Of a stretch of 64,000 bases of DNA, positions 48,201-58,186 are shown in pieces. This stretch comes from Arcuatula senhousia (lineage: Eukaryota > Mollusca > Bivalvia > Mytilida > Mytilidae), in NCBI GenBank assembly GCA_963971305.1, contig OZ020307.1, forward strand, positions 60,571,702 through 60,635,701. Direction: 5' to 3'. How positions within the stretch are numbered: position 1 is the stretch's first letter; every line of letters begins with the position of its first letter. The position numbers were made by a program, and so were the translations under genes. A model generated the notes under the pieces. The model was not told where the DNA came from. It did no database searches and saw only the letters and a list, made by a program, of their open reading frames with translations.

Positions 48201-51200
48201 GACAACTCAAAAACAGTATTGGACATATCTCAAAAAATGGGTGTCATTTTCTGAACAAAGACAGAATAATCCATTTGAAGCAATTACTGAGATAGAAATT
48301 CTTGAATTTTTGACAATGTTGCACAAAGAAGGACTTGGTTATAGTGGCATAAATACTGCCAAAAGTATGTTAACATCAATAATATCAATTTTAGATGACA
48401 GTTCAGTTCAAGTAGGAAGTTGTCGATTAGTAAAACGCTTCATGAAGGGCATATTTAATATGAAACCGTCATTACCAAGATATTCACAAACATGGGATGT
48501 AAATATTGTGCTAGATTTTTTAAAGTCTTTATCTCCTAACTCTTTGTTAACATTAAGAATGTTAAGTTACAAACTTATTACTATGTTACTGTTGTTGACA
48601 GGTCAAAGGCTTCAAACTATTCATTGTTTAACTACAAATGATCTAACTGTCTCTAATAACAAACTTACTATTTGTGTGCAAAGTTTGTTGAAAACTTCAA
48701 AACCTGGTTCGCATCTTAAACCAATTGAATTACCATCTTTTGATAATGATAGTAGATTATGTATAGTCAGTCTTTTAGTCGAATATTTGCAAAGAACTTC
48801 AAAATTGAGGCAAGATCAACAATTATTTATTAATTGTATCAAACCATTTAATGCAGTTTCAAAAGCTACACTAGGTACATGGGTGAAAAATGTATTAAAA
48901 TCATCTGGTATTGATGTATCATTGTATAAGCCACATAGCACTAGAAGTGCTAGTACTTCTGCAGCTTTGCGTTGTAATGTATCAATTGATAGAATTCTGA
49001 CAGCTGCAGGTTGGTCTAATGAATCAACTTTTAGGAAGTTTTATAATAGACCAGTGACCAATGAAGAACATTATAGTGTTAAAATTTTGAATAGTTATCT
49101 TGATAAAAGTAAGAAATGATTGTTAAATGTTGCTAGAATGTCAGTGTATTTTGCTACGATCACATGATGAAATTGTTATGCATTATATGAACTTTTAACT
49201 ATGTTCTCATCTATGTACATAATGTTGAATATCTCTATACATGTACATGTATATATCTAGTTTTAGAATAATAGAATTTTATAAAGATAGTCTATTATTT
49301 CTAAGTCTAATTGCAAAGAAAAAGGGTTTAAAGCATAAAGTTGAATGGAATAAATGTCATAATGCAGCAACACATTTGATAAAATGCACTTAAGTGCATA
49401 GACACTACATGTATTATTAACAGAACTTACATTCATGTACATATACAATGTAGTATATGTATATATTTACATTTGAGAAACTACCTACAAATAAATAGTA
49501 TTTACACAAACAGAAAAAATATTTCACAATAAAATTTTGTGGGCATGATTTCATATAGACCTATATATACATGTCACAGGTCTCATCTCTCTAAAATCTC
49601 ATGGTACTCTCAGCATATAGGTTCAATATAATTGAACAATTAAAGGAGTCTTAACTTTAAGACGAACTTTGATTTAAATTATATTGAACCCATATATATG
49701 CTGAGAGTTAACATGCCCACCCGATACAATATACATTGTATTATCCTCCCTTTTTACACAGTACTTGGATGTGACCTGTTCCATTCTCTAAATAATGACC
49801 TCACGACGCATGCGCATTCTCATGTTAACTCTCAGCATATATAGGTTCAATATAATTTAAATCAAAGTTCGTCTTAAAGTTAAGACTCCTTTAATTGTTC
49901 AATTATTAATGATGAATATTCTTCAATCAATCTTTTATAGTTTTATTAATACACGCAATCCACAAATATTAAAGCTCAAAAGAGTTAGAAGCTTGTACTC
50001 CCAAGCCTTAATTTCAATTAATTAGTGAATATCAATAGACAATTTAAATCGATGATAGAAAACAGTTACATAGAATAAACACCTCAATTAATGTTAATTG
50101 ATCACAATTTACCTTTTATTTTCTAAAAGAAACCAGACCATATATATATATTGTGTATGCTCCAGGAACGAATCGCGAGGTACTTTCTGCTTCTAAAATC
50201 GCGATAATTTACCCCCACGAAAATAACCCGCTATACGGTAGCTTGTTTCTACTTTTAATGATTTCTTTTAATATACATTTATATCACTATAAGCCGAAAC
50301 GGATTCACAAACTAAAATCGAATCCGCAACAGAAATTGAAACCTAAACCTGAAGTATGTTACGCAAATGCTGTGTCATTATCGTCATATCTTAACTTGTG
50401 AACGTTTTATTCGGTTTTATCATTTTACTTTTTGGCAAAGTATTATCATGGTATAGGGTTTGATTATTATGTTATGCACATACACCGGCACCAACACTTT
50501 TGTGATGGTGAACACATCAAAGCTTTAAATTATCCGTTTAAATTTTAAAATTGACTAAACCCTAAGGTTCTTCCTACCCCAGACATAGGTTGATCATCTT
50601 AGTTATAATTTGGTTGCCCAGTTCGGTATTTTTGTTTTTGTTTTATTGTTCTATGTTTTTTGTGTTAGTGATAGTCTTAACTATTCTGCCAATGATTGAA
50701 TTGTTTGAGATAGTTGGTACTTTTTTACTTGTCAATAAATTTTGACGGACTTGCAGAGAAAACAAGGGTTCCTTGGGCATCCACAAAATGCATTGACATA
50801 CAAATTGGTGTATAAAATGATACGAAAAAGGAAATACAAACCTACCAAAGTCAGGTGATAAATCTAGAATATTGAAGAAAATAGACAAAACTAGGCAAAA
50901 TCTCATCCGAAAAATTAAATATTGCATAAGGTTCCACTAAAGTCAAAATCCAGGACATGCATTTCCTATGTACATTACATCTTTCCACTCTGCTGTCTAT
51001 CATCTACTGATTAGCCAATAGCATGTTGTAAATTGATCACATGTGTAAACAAAAGATAAGAGCACATGGTGTCCGACATAACCTCGGTCAAACTGTGATA
51101 TCTTGCTTTACAAACTATAGTAAATTAGGCTAATTTCGTATGTCAATTACCAGATAATTAATCATGCAATCTTGATATTTTTGTGAGATAGTAAAATTTC

Positions 51201-54200
51201 AACATTACTTTGTATGTTAAAGTAAAAAGAAAATTTGAAAATAATTTTTTAACTTAGTAAAAAGAGGATTTTATTAATTAGGTATAGACAAATAAATCTG
51301 GAATGTAAACCTAAATATTGATTAATTTTAATTGTTTGAAATACAAAATTAAGTTATACTTACATAAGTAAAGCCTACATACATACATGTACTTTTTAAA
51401 AAAAAATACATACATGTATAATTAAGTCATGAAAAGACTAAAATATTTCAATTGTTTAAAAATACTATTAGTAAATTGAAGTAAAGTTTTGTATAAAAGT
51501 TTTATTAAATTTACAAAGACTTTAATTTTTCTTCCTTTCATTGAAATTTTGATTTAATAGTGGGAATTCTTTAACAGTAAAAATTGTTAAAACTGCAATG
51601 AATGTAATTGTGAGTGTTCAAGTGTCTTTATATTTAAGTTATAATCTTGAAGGTGTCATCCTGGTTTGCCCACTTTTAATTAGGGGCATATACAAACATA
51701 AGGTGTTTTGTTGTTTTAGCAATTATAGTTTATTTCTTGAAATTATAGTCTGATTTTTCACCTGTATTTGATACCTTTATGTAATAAAAAAAGTGGCATA
51801 AAACATAGAAATATAATGAATATGAAAAATAAAATTGAGATTTTAAAATGAAGTAAAAGGAAGATTTTTTTATAATTGGAGACAAAATGGTAATACTTTA
51901 AGAAAACATCTTTTTTTTTTAAACAGACATATATAAATAAAGTAATCTATAAGGTTAAGTGAACTTTGTTTAGTGAAGATTGAATATTTTAATTTGCGAT
52001 TAAAACAAAATCATTAAGTATATTATTTATAATTAGTTATGAAAAATTAACAACATTAAATTGCACAAGCCTTTATTAATGATGATTAGTACACAAGCTT
52101 TCCTGTTACTTTTTATACTAACAAGATGAGAAATATTCTTTGGCCAAGCTTAGATTGTCTTTGAAGCACATAAGCTCTGCCTTATTATAACACCAAAGCA
52201 GTCCTCCCAAGCTGCTACTTATAAGAACATGAACAGTTCTCAATTATCTACAATTCCTATAAATATTAAATCATTCAATTTTGGTCATTAAAACCAAGTA
52301 TGGCAAACGCTCAACTTCAACCCCTCAAATTTGTCCAAAACAAATTTGGGAGAGACAGTTTGATCCTAGATGGCTACCGTTACCGTGTTAAGAATAACCG
52401 CAACAACAGAGTTTATTGGAGATGCACTGTACCAACGTGCACAGCTACAGTCAACACACATGATGGTCATATAGTTAAGTTTGGTCCAGCACACAACCAC
52501 CCAGCTAACCAAGTAAAGATAGAAGTTGCTAAGATCATACAAACCATGAAAGACCGAGCCCGGAAAGAAGTGACACCAATACCCACTATCTACGAGGAAG
52601 AGCTTGTTAAACTCAGGACACCAGAATGGAACGACGACACAAGGAATATTGTTGAGCAACTACCAACTTACTACTCATGCAAGACCTCACTATACCTCCA
52701 AAGATCTTTCAACTTTCCTGGACTACCAAAGACAGTATTCGACATCACACTCGAAGATAAATGGCGCCTTACCACTGCTGGAGCTCCATTTCTTTTACCA
52801 TCCGATGACATCTACCCACCAATGCTGATCTTCACAACAACAGAAAACCTTACTCACCTTGCTGCTGCCAACACTATCTTCTGCGACGGAACCTTCTACA
52901 CATGTCCTACTCTCTTTGAACAGCTATATACTGGTATATAATATACAACCTTTTTTTGTTTCAAATTGACCCTAGAATTTTAGATTAAATTATATATTAT
53001 ACATTTTGTACTGACTTTTTCGTAAATACAGCATATGAGTGACAAAAAATAACACTTACTACACGTTCTTCTTGATTGATTAAATTTGTCTGATATCATA
53101 CTTAAGTATTTTAATTGTGTTATATTTATATCCTGTTGTATGTTATTTATTTCCTAACTTTTTCTCTCTTTATTACAGTTCATGCCATGGTTGATGGTGC
53201 TATGTACCCGCTAGTATTCGCCCTCCTTCCTGGAAAAGATCAGACAATCGACACACGTTTCTTCAGCCAAATAAAACACGTTTCAGAAGAGCAACAACTA
53301 GTACTCAACCCAGATACAGTTTTCATCGACTACGAGATTGCCACAAATAACGCAGCACGTGCCGTTTTCCCAGGAGTTACAGTTAAAGGTTGCTTCTTTC
53401 ACTTCACCCAGTGTATTTGGAGAAAGACACAGAAATGTGGACTACAGCCCTACTACAAGCAGAACGAAGACATCACTCGACTTGTACGAAGAGCAGCAGT
53501 TCTACCCTTGGTTCCACGACATCTAGTAGAAGACGTATGGTTTAACGCCCTAGAAGATATCAACGACGCCGACAACGTACCAAACACTGCATCTTTCACA
53601 GACTACGCCACTGAGTACTGGGTAGAAGGCCAGCGTTTCCTATGGAACCACTACCTTACAGAAGGACCACGCACTACAAACCACCTTGAAGGATGGCACA
53701 ACAAGATGAAGAAGAAAGTTCAACACTCACATCCCAACATCTACGAGATTGTCAAGGTTTTACAGAGCACCCAGGCATACACAGAATGCACAGTCATCCA
53801 GTACGGAGCAGGGGGAACAAGACCACCAAAGAGACTACGATACAGAACCATCGACCACAGACTACAGCAACTCAAGACTCGCTACCAACAAGGACTCATC
53901 AGTGTAATAGACTACGCAGACGCAGCATTTCACCTACTTCATCTAGATTAATTATGTTCTATTTAGTGCTTCGAACTTTTATACTTGTGCTTATTTTTGA
54001 CACTTGTGTTATTTATTTCTTAGTGCTGGTTGATAAATGTTATTTATTTCTTAGTGCTGGTTGATAAATGTTATTGTAACAGTGTTATATTCAACGTTTT
54101 GTAATAAAAACATATTGAATGTTTTATATTTTTTTCACTATTTTGTTGAAAAACAAGTTACCATTTCAACATTTCAAAAAAACAATATTTCCCATTTCAA

Positions 54201-56938
54201 CACAAAACTAATATAATGGAAACACCTTTTTCATTGAAGAAAAAAAACTACACACCAACCCTCAAACACTAAACAATGTTACAATATAAGAACAATATTA
54301 TCACTTTCTTTCTTTATATAAAATATAAATACTACAAATACGTTAATATAGTACCTAATAAAATGGAACAGACTTTAGATCTTCATGGTCAGTGAACCCA
54401 TTGTCTTTTTTGTTTATTCAACTTAATTGATTATACACCTAATTAAATGTGGGCAAACCAGGACTAAACCATCTTGAAATAGTTAAATAAATTAAGTAAA
54501 ATGAATGTAGTTTTTTTTTTATTATTTTATTAATTTGTATAAAATGTCCTTTTTATTCTGTTATTATACTTATCAATTGATTTTATTTAAAAAGAATAGG
54601 CATCCATATCTTTATTTCATTATTGAATCAAAATTGTTAAAAGGTAAATAAGCAGCACTAAGTCTTACAAGCATGCTAATTGATTCTACTTTAGAACAAA
54701 AAAAAATCAAATTCATAATTATTTAATGTATACTGCAATCAGAGTGAAGACTTTCACTACTTGTTACTCTTAAAAGTATGTTTATTCAACTGTTTTAAAT
54801 CATGCCTTTTTCTATTCCTCCTTATCATTATCTATAGCAGCGGCCATTTTGTTGATTAGCTTGTCCGAGGATGCTGTGTTGCTATGCATTCTTATCAGTG
54901 GGAGGGGCATAGCAGCAAATAATGGAAAGGTGTTTTGAAAAGAATTATACAGAATAATTAGAAATAATACATAACATATTGACTTCAAAAACGAGATTTT
55001 AGCTTTATTTTCTAGTTCAAGCTAGTGATATTTTGTTGAAAATTTCATTTAGATTAACACAATACTGATTTTTATTTGAAAAAAAAAATACAAAAGTCAA
55101 ATGCACCCTAACCTATTATTTTCTATAATACTTGTCGACTCGGATAATATGTGTAAAAATTAATGAGAATTTGATATGTTAACGTTTAAAATTTAATCGT
55201 ATTTTTTTTTATGAAAAGTTAATTTCAGTTTAAGTTACGATTTCGGTATCGGATTTGATTTCGTTCTTACCTTAATTATATTGATAACGTATATTAATTA
55301 TATGTATAGATTAAAGAAAAGGTAATTAAATTGAAAAAAAAACAATCTAGTTTTGGTTTTATTGTTCTATGCTCTTCATATTCACATAGTATTTGGCATT
55401 TTCAATATTTTTGGTAGAGCGCCACTGATGTGTCTTGAATAGACGAAACGCGCGTCAGGCGTAGCAAAATTTATTGTCTGGAACTTTGTGGTCATTTGTA
55501 TTTAAACTAAAGTTTTCACAATTTGTTATGCGATATTTGCAGTGTACCATCATTAAAGAATAGTTATTATCAAATTTCGTTTAAGGAAACGATGCTTTGA
55601 ATGCCTTAACAAGTTCAGGGACCAACGAGTTAATGATAATTATGGAGACTTGGAACAGAACTTGGTGGCATGCGCATTACTCAAATTTCTGGGTAAATGA
55701 TAGTACAGATAAATACCGACTTCATGTTGATGGCTACAGTGGAACAGCAGGTACATTTTATTTTCCATTTATATTTGTGTTCTTTATTTACAACCACCTT
55801 GGACATTTTTCGAAACACTGATTTACAGTTTAGCATTTAATGTGATGTTATGATACTAATTATCACAATTATATATTTTTTCGCTATAGCTTTATGAATA
55901 TTTATGATTACATCTGTTTATTACAACGGGAACTGCTAGTTCATTAACATATAAGATGTTTTTAAAGACATAGAACCTATCATTTTGGCAATTTAAAAAA
56001 AAAATCACACTATTTGAAGAATACATTGTAAAACTTTTGAAGAAACTGTTAAATTTTCAAAAAACCTGCCAGAAAATAGTCCTCTCGACGGAAAACTGAG
56101 GAAAAAAACGCAGTGTCAAAAAAGAGGACAATCTAATTATTGAATGTAAAAACTTGCAGGTACCGGTAAACTGAGAAACAAAAAGTAACCAAACGAAACG
56201 GAGCGGAACAAAAACGATATCGGTAAAGAAGTAAACGTAAACAGTAAAAAAGCAACCGAAATCTGTAAAGAAAGGAAACGAAATCGAGCGAAACTGGTAA
56301 AAATAGAAAACTGAATCAATTTTAACCGACACCAGTCATTTTTTCTTGATTTACCGATTTCGTTTTCTCTTCGCCTCGTTTGGTTACATTTCGTTTCTCG
56401 GTTTAACAGTACCCAGATTACCAAAAGTAAATATTTATGCTGGACAATACTTAAAATAATTAAGATAAGATTATTTTATAGAAAACTGCAAAACATTGAG
56501 TTTTTATGTTGGTAAAGGTAAGTTTTAGTATATTTTCAAAATATGTACTTTTTAATCAATGTGAAAAATTGCGAAACTGATAGCTTCTATGTCTTTAAAT
56601 GTTTTTTCTTTTAACTACATCTCTAACAAAAGCTTAACAAAATTTCAATAAAAATCTGAATAAATGTTAATGTAAAAATCTTTATTTCAGGTGACAGTCT
56701 ATGGTATCATTCCGGACAACAGTTTAGCACACGTGACCAAGATAATGATAGTTGGGATTGGGATTGTAACCCTTACTGGTATTCTGGTGGGTGGTGGTAC
56801 CATGCTTGTACAGAATCGAATTTAAACGGAATCTGTTTCAACTCAAGTACAATAGCAAAAAACTCTTGTCATTGGATTCGAATAGATGGCACTAAGCATT
56901 CACTACGTACTATATTTATGATGGTCAGAAGGAATTGA
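39250..56938 (+). CDS. Secreted PAN-like + fibrinogen-related domain protein (FReD/ficolin-like)
   Basis: Five exons (39250-39562, 40474-40598, 40936-41032, 55586-55750, 56691-56938) have GT..AG introns and compatible phases, giving 315 codons and a TGA stop. Exon 1 encodes a signal peptide ([20 protein letters not shown]) and a short PAN/apple-like segment ([17 protein letters not shown]...CRLF). Exons 2-5 form a fibrinogen C-domain: [63 protein letters not shown]-type segment replaced by [11 protein letters not shown], then [15 protein letters not shown] (candidate Ca2+ site), [15 protein letters not shown] and MMVRR. Such proteins are secreted lectins, often immune in molluscs; that role is inferred. 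The ATG lies 99 bp after a TATA-like motif. Intron 3 is 14.5 kb because of nested transposons. No break is seen in the exons. Confidence 0.88.
41033..42182. other. FReD intron 3, left part; 'ctgacc'-rich patch
   Basis: Non-coding, AT-rich. 41890-42150 contains many irregular 'gacctgacc', 'ctgaccagacctg' and 'ggtcag' motifs on both strands, a degenerate internally repetitive patch of unknown origin. Confidence 0.5.
42512..43545 (-). pseudogene. Naiad RT C-terminal half plus tail, inside the DIRS 5' region
   Basis: A clean 223-codon frame (43469-42798) reads [20 protein letters not shown], then [32 protein letters not shown] (catalytic YIDD), [40 protein letters not shown] and [18 protein letters not shown] family-1 tail follows down to ~42512. 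Only the 5' truncation is evident, so this is the youngest-looking RT fragment in the window. It is antisense to the DIRS genes. Confidence 0.8.
43633..45371 (+). CDS. DIRS Gag-like protein (spliced)
   Basis: The proposed exons are 43633-44413 and 44836-45371, removing a 422-bp GT..AG intron (44414-44835). The phase-1 junction restores the frame between VPRVNL and [12 protein letters not shown], a block that is continuous in DIRS Gag proteins. The protein is about 438 residues: a Ser/Thr-rich N-terminus, an acidic tract ([20 protein letters not shown]), a conserved central [13 protein letters not shown]...KFQGIQN block, and a His/Lys-rich C-terminal tail ([20 protein letters not shown]). Gag is presumed to bind element RNA. 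There are no stops within the spliced frame. The end overlaps the next frame, which is open from 45329. Confidence 0.75.
44414..44835 (+). other. Intron in DIRS gag
   Basis: The donor 'g|gtacat' and acceptor 'gttatttag|gtatatg' bracket AT-rich sequence with several stop codons. Removing it joins the two halves of a conserved Gag block in frame. Confidence 0.7.
45329..48295 (+). pseudogene. DIRS reverse transcriptase / RNase H / methylase-like ORF, interrupted
   Basis: N-terminal part 45329-45831: [19 protein letters not shown] (fingers), then [11 protein letters not shown] Naiad fragment (45832-46622) splits the frame. It resumes at ~46625 with [13 protein letters not shown] (motif A), [12 protein letters not shown] (B), YIDDSLLIS (C) and VFLGFI. 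RNase H follows ([32 protein letters not shown]), then TGA at 47639-47641 where a tryptophan codon would be expected. [15 protein letters not shown] and the downstream [13 protein letters not shown]...FPPFSLISR segment resemble the DIRS region linked to a methylase-like domain. The 3' part overlaps the recombinase frame by about 315 bp. Both breaks make it non-functional. Confidence 0.8.
45832..46622 (+). pseudogene. Naiad RT fragment inserted in the DIRS RT
   Basis: It starts just upstream of [12 protein letters not shown], continues through the thumb ([48 protein letters not shown]) and the family-1 tail, and ends near 'ggtacacctttgcttca'. It carries minor frameshifts. DIRS coding sequence resumes immediately. 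Same-strand insertion after DIRS arrival fixes the relative age. Confidence 0.8.
47980..49119 (+). CDS. DIRS tyrosine recombinase
   Basis: 379 codons, ATG at 47980, overlapping the end of the RT/RH frame as is usual for DIRS. An N-terminal SAM-like core-binding region spans residues ~60-160 ([36 protein letters not shown]). The catalytic domain has Arg in [10 protein letters not shown] (~residue 210), the H-x-x-R box in KPHSTRSAS (~330), a Trp in [10 protein letters not shown] and the nucleophile Tyr in FRKFYNRPV. All five expected positions are present, so the enzyme looks intact. In DIRS elements it inserts the circular cDNA. It could in principle act in trans, although its own element is broken. 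Confidence 0.87.
   Translation: MDHPVLVSRIIEQDHRPMLLNSETTPTVISTEKSTSSAQLEKPEIGSFQDLGRFIESTGISKQTSQVILASWKKTTQKQYWTYLKKWVSFSEQRQNNPFEAITEIEILEFLTMLHKEGLGYSGINTAKSMLTSIISILDDSSVQVGSCRLVKRFMKGIFNMKPSLPRYSQTWDVNIVLDFLKSLSPNSLLTLRMLSYKLITMLLLLTGQRLQTIHCLTTNDLTVSNNKLTICVQSLLKTSKPGSHLKPIELPSFDNDSRLCIVSLLVEYLQRTSKLRQDQQLFINCIKPFNAVSKATLGTWVKNVLKSSGIDVSLYKPHSTRSASTSAALRCNVSIDRILTAAGWSNESTFRKFYNRPVTNEEHYSVKILNSYLDKSKK
49120..49596. other. DIRS 3' non-coding region
   Basis: AT-rich sequence between the recombinase stop and the internal complementary region. No gene. Confidence 0.6.
49597..49715. repeat. DIRS internal complementary region (ICR)
   Basis: 49597-49633 is the reverse complement of the element's left end. 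It runs directly into the reverse complement of its right end (49634-49715, containing 'caattaaaggagtcttaact'). In DIRS-1 models this region templates completion and circularisation of the cDNA. Confidence 0.85.
50241..51658. other. FReD intron 3: repeat fragments between DIRS/MITE and MULE
   Basis: 50560-50640 matches the upstream arm of the hammerhead repeat ('aaggttcttcctaccccaga') without a core. 50817-50975 is a degenerate Naiad family-2 tail (- strand). The remainder is AT-rich and unassigned. Confidence 0.5.
52300..53951 (+). CDS. FLYWCH zinc finger + MULE-type transposase
   Basis: Exons 52300-52933 and 53179-53951 are joined by a 245-bp GT..AG phase-1 intron, giving 468 residues with no internal stop. 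The N-terminus carries a FLYWCH finger (residues ~10-70: [32 protein letters not shown]). The transposase core has the first Asp in [10 protein letters not shown] (~205), the second in [12 protein letters not shown] (~260) and Glu in NHLEGWHNK (~380). Between them is a [10 protein letters not shown] block typical of MULE catalytic domains. Such enzymes cut and paste DNA elements with long inverted repeats. An AATAAA lies at 54102-54107. Base composition is richer in C than its surroundings, consistent with recent arrival. Confidence 0.85.
54102..54107 (+). terminator. Polyadenylation signal of the MULE gene
   Basis: AATAAA 151 bp after the stop codon, in 'ttttgtaataaaaacatatt'. Confidence 0.5.
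54465..55352. other. FReD intron 3, unassigned
   Basis: AT-rich; no gene or clear repeat. Confidence 0.5.
55353..55510 (+). ncRNA. Mutated hammerhead-ribozyme repeat
   Basis: It has the same layout as 59906-59953: 'gagcgcca', CTGATGT, 'gtcttgaatagac', GAAA, 'cgcgcgtc', 'aggcgtagc'. The core reads CTGATGT instead of CTGATGA and helix I has lost one pair, so cleavage is doubtful. It lies 75 bp before FReD exon 4. Confidence 0.6.
56160..56412. mobile_element. 253-bp foldback element in FReD intron 4
   Basis: Left 'gtaccggtaaactgagaaac' pairs with right 'gtttctcggtttaacagtac' over about 40 bp with a few mismatches. The interior is rich in 'gaaacg' and 'gtaaa' motifs. Confidence 0.65.
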
Positions 56939-57470
56939 ATTGTTTGAGTAGACCAATCAAGCAAGCATCATTAGCCAATATTGTTATGTTTTGTTGGGAG
57001 GATTCTTAACTATAGACAATATATGAAGATGTCTATTTGAAGTTTTTTTTCATTTTTTTTTCATATAACTATAGTCAACTAACACTTATTTTATACACGA
57101 AGAATGTCATATGGTATTTTGCACCATAGTGAAAGCATGTATGTTTTGAGGCATCCGTAATTAAAATATATCTAGAGACAGAGGTTATAACATTCATGGT
57201 ATATTTCTCACTGAATTCACAGAAGCTTCACAGTGATTGGAGGCATTACAATGTCGAATACATATTTGTTGCTTATTCAACCAGAAAGGACTTTAAACCT
57301 GATTTAAATAGGCTTATCGGCTCATTGGACGCGTAGAAAGACATCACAACATATGACAGAAATAGAATAATCCAAACTGATTAAGTATGAAACAAGGCAA
57401 TCTCATAGTCGTCATTTTTTCCAGTGGGAAGTTCCGTGAACAACGATGTATATTTGACCAATTAGATTTT
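56939..57470. other. FReD 3' flank
   Basis: No canonical AATAAA is seen in the first 300 bp. ATTAAA at 57160-57165 is a possible variant signal. No other feature. Confidence 0.45.
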
Positions 57471-57471
57471 T

Positions 57472-58186
57472 ATGCCCCCGCGACGACATGTCGGGGGGCA
57501 TTAAGTTTTACTCATGTACGTCCGTCCGTCCGTCCGTCCGTACGTACGTCCGTACGAATTTCCGTCAAGCTTTTCTCAGAAACCATAAATGGGAATGACT
57601 TGAAACTTGGTAGGATGGTTCAGTATTACAAACAATACGTCTTTAGCGAATTTTAGACCTGTCGGACATCTACTTCCTGTTTGGGGCTTGATCGATACAA
57701 AAATTGACATAAAAATTTTCGTGAAGCTTTTCTCAGAAACTGTACATGGGAATGACTTGAAACTTGGTAGGATGGTTCAGTATGACAAACTATATGTCCT
57801 AAGCGAATTTTAGACCTGTCGGACATCTACTTCCTGTTTGGGGCTGGACCGATACCAAAATCGACATGAAAATTTCCGTCAAGCTTTTCTCAGAAACTGT
57901 ACATGGGAATGACTTGAAACTTGGTAGGATGGTTCAGTATGACAAACTATATGTCCTAAGCGAATTTTAGACCTGTCGGACATCTACTTCCTGTTTGGGG
58001 CTGGACCGATACCAAAATCGACATGAAAATTTCCGTCAAGCTTTTCTCAGAAACCATTCATGGGAATGATTTTAAACTTGGTAGGATGGTTAAGTATGAT
58101 TAACTATGCGTCCTAAGCGACTTTCAGACCTTTTGGACTTCAACTTTTTATTTGAGGCCAGCGGGGGCATCCGTGTCCCATGGACA
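57472..58186 (+). mobile_element. Hairpin-(CCGT)n element C with ~153-bp repeats
   Basis: It begins 'atgcccccgcgacgacatgt'+'cggggggcat' (hairpin), then (CCGT)n at 57521-57545. About four tandem units follow, each with 'aagcttttctcagaaac', 'gggaatgacttgaaacttgg' and 'tcggacatctacttcctg'. It ends 'gcgggggcat' and 'cccatggacac'. Two units are virtually identical, suggesting recent expansion. Confidence 0.7.

Larger units (their letters stand above)
42371..49906 (+). mobile_element. DIRS-type tyrosine-recombinase retrotransposon
   Basis: About 7.5 kb. Inverted terminal repeats are at 42371-42430 and 49794-49856; 'gagaatgcgcatgcgtcgtg' on the left matches the right end reversed. The right end has a unique extension to 49906. 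An internal complementary region (49597-49715) joins the complements of both ends. Gene order is Gag (spliced), RT-RNase H with a DNA-methylase-like segment, then an overlapping tyrosine recombinase. DIRS elements replicate through a circle inserted by the recombinase without target duplication; none is seen here. The copy is inactive in cis: the RT is split by a Naiad fragment and the RNase H has a stop. Another Naiad fragment sits in its 5' region. Confidence 0.88.
42183..50240. mobile_element. TA-flanked MITE split by the DIRS element
   Basis: The left terminus is 'ta|ccgtatagcaggttattt' (42183) and the right terminus 'aaaataacccgctatacgg|ta' (ends 50240): inverted repeats of about 22 bp with TA on both sides, as in Tc1/mariner-type elements. 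Without the DIRS element, only about 190 + 335 bp remain, a typical MITE length. No transposase is seen. Confidence 0.65.
51659..54464 (+). mobile_element. MULE transposon with FLYWCH-transposase gene
   Basis: About 2.8 kb. Terminal inverted repeats of ~32 bp: left 51659-51690 begins 'tcctggtttgcccac', right 54433-54464 ends 'gtgggcaaaccagga'. One two-exon gene lies inside. The flanks contain 'cttgaa' on both sides but no convincing 8-9-bp target duplication. It lies in FReD intron 3. Confidence 0.7.

Noticed and set aside
52366..52659. - strand 97-codon frame
   Set aside because: Shadow of the FLYWCH exon.
53693..54064. + strand 123-codon frame rich in Thr/Arg/Gln
   Set aside because: Alternative frame of the MULE transposase second exon.
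56057..56424. Two - strand Phe-rich frames
   Set aside because: Lie in the low-complexity foldback of FReD intron 4.
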